This document shows positions 21,007 through 23,732 of a stretch of DNA of 23,732 bases, one piece after another. The translations under genes and the position numbers were made by a program. The stretch comes from a virus, in IMG/VR virus record IMGVR_UViG_3300022818_000042, positions 1 to 23,732 of that record. One strand, 5' to 3'. Numbering within the stretch: the stretch's first letter is position 1; each line of letters opens with the position of its first letter. The notes under the pieces were generated by a model. It saw only the letters and a list, made by a program, of their open reading frames with translations. It did no database searches and was not told where the DNA came from.

Positions 21007-21125
21007 ATCTCCTCCGAGGCATGACCCAATTTTACCTCTAAAACGATTCCTTGTAAATCCCCCCAGCTTGCCTAATAAGTAGTGGTCAGTTGCAATGAAA
21101 GGAGGGAATTGATAAGATATAAGTC

Positions 21126-21407
21126 ATGTCAGATCTCAAGTCCACCGTTATTAAAAATGTAGCCAACCTCATAAACGAAAAACGTAGACAGGAACTCTTT
21201 AAACTTTATTATACTAAAAACGAATTTAAAGATTATATAGAGAACTTCAAGAAGAATAAGTTAGACCCCAGATCTAAAAGTAAAGTATGGAAAAAAATAG
21301 CGACAATGCCTAAAATTGTAGACGAATATTTTCAAAAAACATACGGAGTCAATTATTTTCGTGATAAAGACTTTTTTGATAGGTGGGGAAAGGAGTGGAA
21401 ACTATAA
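21126..21407 (+). CDS. Small hypothetical protein, 93 aa
   Basis: Basic, helical, Lys/Tyr/Phe-rich protein (KSTVIKNVANLINEKRRQEL, FKLYYTKNEFKDYIENFKKN, VDEYFQKTYGVNYFRDKDFF). It is not recognised. The ATG has no SD at normal spacing (GGAGGG is ~20 bases upstream) but TTGCAA, 17 bases and TAAGAT precede it by seven bases, so it may have its own nearly leaderless promoter. It shares one base (TAATG) with the glycosyltransferase that follows, so the three genes 21126-23037 form an operon with surface-glycan enzymes. Confidence 0.6.
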   Translation: MSDLKSTVIKNVANLINEKRRQELFKLYYTKNEFKDYIENFKKNKLDPRSKSKVWKKIATMPKIVDEYFQKTYGVNYFRDKDFFDRWGKEWKL

Positions 21408-22510
21408 TGAACATACTTGTACTTCAGCCACATAAAGCTGACGGATCATCGTGGTATCGGGTTGAACAGTTTGCCAAGAAAGCCGGGGTCTTAAAATTAG
21501 CTGCAGTAGAATTCTTAAACTTTGGAATGAGCGAAGAATTAATGGCCAGACAAGTAGACGCTGCTGACATCTTCTTTATTAGGCCGTCTGAAGCATCAAT
21601 TACCTCACTTCGACAGATAAGCCAACTAAAGATCAAAAAACCAGTAGTAGCTGATATAGATGACGGTTTTGATAATATTAATCCCTACTCAAATTCTTAT
21701 CGTTCCCTGGGTACGCAGAACGTTCAATTAGAAGATGGTAAGTTTCTTTGGGAGGATGGAGAAAGCGGATTTAGGATAGTAGCCAACATGAATAGAATCG
21801 ATGCCTGTAAGACTTCGATGGAAGAAGTTGACGCTGTTATGACTACTACTTTTGAATTAAAAGAATACGCAGAGAAGTTTAACAAGAATGTAGTAGTTAT
21901 CCCGAACGCTATAGACGAAGCACTATTCCCTCAGATTAAACTACAAAGAGATAAAAATATAAGGATATTGTGGTCGGGGGGTTCGAGTCATTATGAGGAT
22001 TTGGTCGAAATCAAGCCTTCTATTAAAAAGCTAATGGAGAGATACCCTAATTTAGAGTTCCATATGGCCGGACAGGTTTTTAATGGAATATTTAAAGACT
22101 TACCAGAAAATAGATGTAAAGGTTATCCCTGGGTTAGTGCAGACGGCCAAGGATTCAGAATGGCTACAATCGGGGCGGATATAGGGATTTGCCCGATAAC
22201 CGACAACACATTTAATAGATTAAAAAGTTCTGTTAAGTATTACGAATATTCAACTCTTGGATTACCCACAGTAGCCAAAGGAATCCCCCCTTATTCAGAT
22301 GATATATCTGATGGAGTAAACGGACTTTTGTATAACACCCCTGAAGAATTTGAAAAGAAGTTAGAAGAATTGATAAACGATCCGATTAAAAGAATTACTT
22401 TAGCCGATAATGCCAGAAGATATGTTTTGGAGAATAGAAACCTAGAGGAGATAGTTAAGGATTGGGTAAGTTTCCTAGAAGGATGTGTAAATGCTTTTAA
22501 ACAAAAATGA
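21407..22510 (+). CDS. GT-B (GT4-like) glycosyltransferase
   Basis: 367 residues in a two-domain GT-B layout. The N-terminal domain starts MNILVLQPHKADGSSWYRVE and includes KKPVVADIDDGFDNINP. The C-terminal nucleotide-sugar domain begins at NKNVVVIPNAIDEALFP and holds RILWSGGSSHYEDLV, LEFHMAGQV and the donor-binding SVKYYEYSTLGLPTVA, equivalent to the E-x7-G-x-P motif of GT4 enzymes. Donor and acceptor are unknown. Carried in phage late regions such enzymes may glycosylate virion proteins or alter the host surface. ATG 21407 is preferred over an upstream ATG at 21383 because of the one-base overlap. Codons 331-352 are duplicated, inverted, at the right window edge. It overlaps the methyltransferase as ATGA. 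Confidence 0.85.
   Translation: MNILVLQPHKADGSSWYRVEQFAKKAGVLKLAAVEFLNFGMSEELMARQVDAADIFFIRPSEASITSLRQISQLKIKKPVVADIDDGFDNINPYSNSYRSLGTQNVQLEDGKFLWEDGESGFRIVANMNRIDACKTSMEEVDAVMTTTFELKEYAEKFNKNVVVIPNAIDEALFPQIKLQRDKNIRILWSGGSSHYEDLVEIKPSIKKLMERYPNLEFHMAGQVFNGIFKDLPENRCKGYPWVSADGQGFRMATIGADIGICPITDNTFNRLKSSVKYYEYSTLGLPTVAKGIPPYSDDISDGVNGLLYNTPEEFEKKLEELINDPIKRITLADNARRYVLENRNLEEIVKDWVSFLEGCVNAFKQK
22397..22463 (+). repeat. 67-base inverted repeat, left copy (inside glycosyltransferase)
   Basis: Bases 22397-22463, codons 331-352 of the glycosyltransferase and the first base of codon 353, recur as an exact reverse complement at 23666-23732. This copy is in a natural coding context. The arms are 1202 bases apart. 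Confidence 0.95.
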
Positions 22511-23037
22511 GGACTGATAAAGACATCTCTGGTTTGTTTGGGGCGTATAAAGAACTCTTCGCCTCCATTAAAGAAAAACCTATTAAATATCTTGAAGTTG
22601 GTACTGCCTACGGAGACTCACTTGTTTGGGCTAGAAAGTTTTTCCCTAATGCCAAAATCGTTGGGGCTGACCGGATTAAACCAACTATAATTCCCGAAGG
22701 TGTTCCTTTTTATCAGGTCAATCAAAATGACCCTGATGGTTTGATTCTTCTAGGTAAAAAGGAAGGACCCTTTGATATAATCATTGATGATGCTTCTCAC
22801 CAAGCAATAGAAACCCAAAACACTTTTGCCAACCTTTATCCTTATTTGAAAACTGGTGGAATGTACATTATTGAAGACTGGGGAGCTGGATATTTGCCAA
22901 ACTTTCCTAACTGCATCGGTCTTGAAAGATTGGTTTTGGATTTGGTTTGGGAACACGGAGGAGCAGTTTATAAACTAAAACAGGGTGGAAATGAAAAGGT
23001 GATGCGAGGTTGTCTTGCAGTAATACTAAAAACATGA
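22507..23037 (+). CDS. Class I SAM methyltransferase, MycE-like
   Basis: 176 residues. Motif I KYLEVGTAYGDSL (residues 27-39), acidic ribose-binding turn in KIVGADRIKP, and FDIIIDDASHQ with D94/D95, followed by LKTGGMYIIEDW with E123/D124. This pairing of DDASH and GGxYxIEDW is typical of MycE-like, metal-dependent sugar O-methyltransferases. It starts by ATGA overlap with the glycosyltransferase, so a glycan methylation step after sugar transfer is a reasonable inference. The substrate is unknown. Transcription probably continues to the stop at 23035-23037, just upstream of the next promoter. Confidence 0.8.
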   Translation: MRTDKDISGLFGAYKELFASIKEKPIKYLEVGTAYGDSLVWARKFFPNAKIVGADRIKPTIIPEGVPFYQVNQNDPDGLILLGKKEGPFDIIIDDASHQAIETQNTFANLYPYLKTGGMYIIEDWGAGYLPNFPNCIGLERLVLDLVWEHGGAVYKLKQGGNEKVMRGCLAVILKT

Positions 23038-23049
23038 AACCCATGACCC

Positions 23050-23078
23050 TTGACAAGATAATAAATGAAGTCTAGTAT
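23050..23078 (+). promoter_or_regulatory. Promoter of conserved RNA element copy 2
   Basis: TTGACA (23050-23055), 17-base spacer, TAGTAT (23073-23078). The predicted start is 23085, the A of AGTCTGAGAGC, the same point as in copy 1. Confidence 0.75.
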
Positions 23079-23084
23079 ATATTT

Positions 23085-23141
23085 AGTCTGAGAGCTGTTT
23101 AAGCACAGGACGCCTACAAATTAATGGGCGCCCTTTTTTTT
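23085..23141 (+). ncRNA. Conserved short RNA/leader element, copy 2
   Basis: It begins AGTCTGAGAGCT, then GTTTAAGCACAGGACGCCTA, and ends in a terminator: stem GGACGCCTA / TGGGCGCCC (23108-23116 / 23125-23133, one A-C mismatch) plus eight T (23134-23141). Compared with copy 1 the stem keeps pairing although the fourth pair changes from A-T to G-C, which supports selection on the fold. It lies 9 bases before the ATG at 23151. Confidence 0.55.
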
Positions 23142-23150
23142 GGTAAAAAC

Positions 23151-23348
23151 ATGAATAAAGGATTTAAAGCATATCTAGCAAAGAAAAAAGGAGTTAAATC
23201 TTCCGGTGGAAAGAAAATTATTCCTAAGATAACTAAACAGAAGAATCAGGGTGGAATGAAAAAGGTAGTTCTTAAAGGAACTAAAAACAATAAGCCGGCA
23301 ATAAATAAAAAGATTGAAAGAGCAGCTAATGAAATGAGGAACAGATGA
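23151..23348 (+). CDS. Lys-rich small protein, probable DNA-associated virion factor
   Basis: 65 residues, strongly basic (KGFKAYLAKKKGVKSSGGKK, then IIPKITKQKNQGG), ending ERAANEMRNR. There are no cysteines and no membrane segment. Such proteins may bind packaged DNA or RNA; this is composition only. ATG 23151 follows the terminator of RNA element copy 2; an upstream ATG at 23124 falls inside that terminator stem and is rejected. Its stop overlaps the next gene as ATGA. Confidence 0.6.
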   Translation: MNKGFKAYLAKKKGVKSSGGKKIIPKITKQKNQGGMKKVVLKGTKNNKPAINKKIERAANEMRNR

Positions 23349-23674
23349 ACGGTGATCCAACAACCAGTGGAGTATTGACAAACTATAATACAGGGCAACC
23401 TTATACTGGTGTTTATGGTCCTCAGGTTGCGGGTGCTTCTACTAGTAATCCAGATGTAGGATGGAATACGGCGTGGAATCAGGGTTATAACAACTCGACA
23501 GGAACAATGCCTTATAGCGGTTATACACTTCAAGGATTTCAGGCTGGACAAGCGCAATATAAAACAGACTATACCAATTCTCATCCGTCTGGGGGGTCAG
23601 TACCTCAACCAGGTCCAGCTCCAACTACACCTCAGGCACCCTCAGGTGATGGTTCTTCCGCTCCAAATCCTTAA
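23345..23674 (+). CDS. Gly/Pro/Gln-rich protein, 3' end doubtful
   Basis: The 109-residue frame starts by ATGA overlap and is rich in Gly, Thr, Tyr, Pro and Gln (NTGQPYTGVYGPQVAGAS, YSGYTLQGFQAGQAQYKTDY), a composition seen in virion tail-associated or low-complexity phage proteins. The end is Pro-rich (SVPQPGPAPTTPQAPSGDG). The final codons and TAA at 23672-23674 lie in the inverted copy of the glycosyltransferase sequence, so the natural C-terminus may be missing and the true gene longer. Confidence 0.5.
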   Translation: MNGDPTTSGVLTNYNTGQPYTGVYGPQVAGASTSNPDVGWNTAWNQGYNNSTGTMPYSGYTLQGFQAGQAQYKTDYTNSHPSGGSVPQPGPAPTTPQAPSGDGSSAPNP

Positions 23675-23732
23675 CTATCTCCTCTAGGTTTCTATTCTCC
23701 AAAACATATCTTCTGGCATTATCGGCTAAAGT
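23666..23732 (-). repeat. 67-base inverted repeat, right copy at the window edge
   Basis: Exact reverse complement of 22397-22463, running to the last base of the window. The full length of the repeat is unknown because the sequence ends inside it. Either a true inverted duplication or a fold-back join made during assembly. Confidence 0.95.

Larger units (their letters stand above)
2226..23732. mobile_element. Prophage, left end and most of the genome; right end outside the window
   Basis: The element starts at the tRNA fragment with an integrase pointing at the attachment site, and holds early genes, a packaging module (small and large terminase), portal, scaffold-like and capsid genes in the usual late order. 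Composition drops abruptly from GC-rich host DNA to AT-rich DNA at about 2270. Tail, holin and endolysin genes are not recognised in the window, so the rest presumably lies to the right. The portal plus SU10-type capsid pairing is known from podoviruses and their relatives; tail type cannot be decided here. Confidence 0.85.

Noticed and set aside
23124-23150. ATG at 23124 as start of the Lys-rich protein
   Set aside because: It lies inside the terminator stem of RNA element copy 2 and encodes a poly-T-derived LFF stretch; ATG 23151 is the better start.
1-23732. CRISPR array, insertion sequence or retron
   Set aside because: No regularly spaced repeats, no transposase or reverse transcriptase motifs, and no retron-type inverted repeats were seen by eye on either strand.

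Overview
The window is the edge of a temperate tailed-phage genome integrated in a bacterial chromosome. The left ~2.2 kb is GC-rich host DNA: a TPR protein fragment, nucleoside diphosphate kinase (ndk), and a convergent rsfS/thpR pair with ordinary Shine-Dalgarno (SD) sites. From about 2.27 kb onward the DNA is clearly AT-richer and carries phage genes to the right edge. Host identity cannot be fixed from four housekeeping genes; a Chloroflexota (Anaerolineae-like) bacterium is a guess from the look of the proteins.

Junction: at 2226-2270 lies only the 3' half of a tRNA gene (minus strand, probably tRNA-Val with anticodon CAC), followed inward by short repeats and a tyrosine integrase. This is what integration into a tRNA gene leaves on the side holding the host-derived 3' fragment. 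The rebuilt full tRNA and the other attachment site should lie beyond the right edge.

Early region (3.5-8.97 kb, plus strand): a tightly packed series of small genes, many overlapping by ATGA. They include two small DNA-binding candidates, a coiled-coil protein of a phage recombination-module type, several small zinc-knuckle proteins, a membrane-anchored lysozyme-like protein, a NinG/Rap-like protein and a SprT-like metalloprotease. No polymerase, helicase, primase or classical CI repressor is recognisable. A minus-strand cassette at 8.97-10.14 kb encodes a BglII-family endonuclease and an MT-A70 adenine methyltransferase, a likely restriction-modification system carried by the prophage.

Late region (10.2-19.9 kb, plus strand): HNH protein, small terminase, large terminase split into ATPase and nuclease reading frames, portal, probable scaffold, SU10/DUF5309-type major capsid protein, two small virion-type proteins and a 660-residue virion protein. 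Two minus-strand cargo genes follow (a membrane protein and a conserved uncharacterised protein). Then come plus-strand genes for a small protein, a glycosyltransferase and an overlapping MycE-like methyltransferase, a Lys-rich protein and a Gly/Pro/Gln-rich protein.

The most interesting signals are non-coding. Two copies of a conserved promoter / ~56-nt RNA / intrinsic terminator module sit just upstream of the portal gene and of the 23.15 kb gene. This is the layout of antitermination-controlled late promoters or of small RNAs. Three early or terminase-operon promoters place transcription starts on or next to the ATG (leaderless mRNAs). Plus-strand phage genes mostly lack SD sites whereas every minus-strand gene examined has one. 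A long hairpin covers the weak SD of the 5.43 kb gene. A perfect 67-nt inverted repeat links the glycosyltransferase 3' end to the right edge of the window; it is either a real invertible/duplicated segment or a fold-back assembly artefact.
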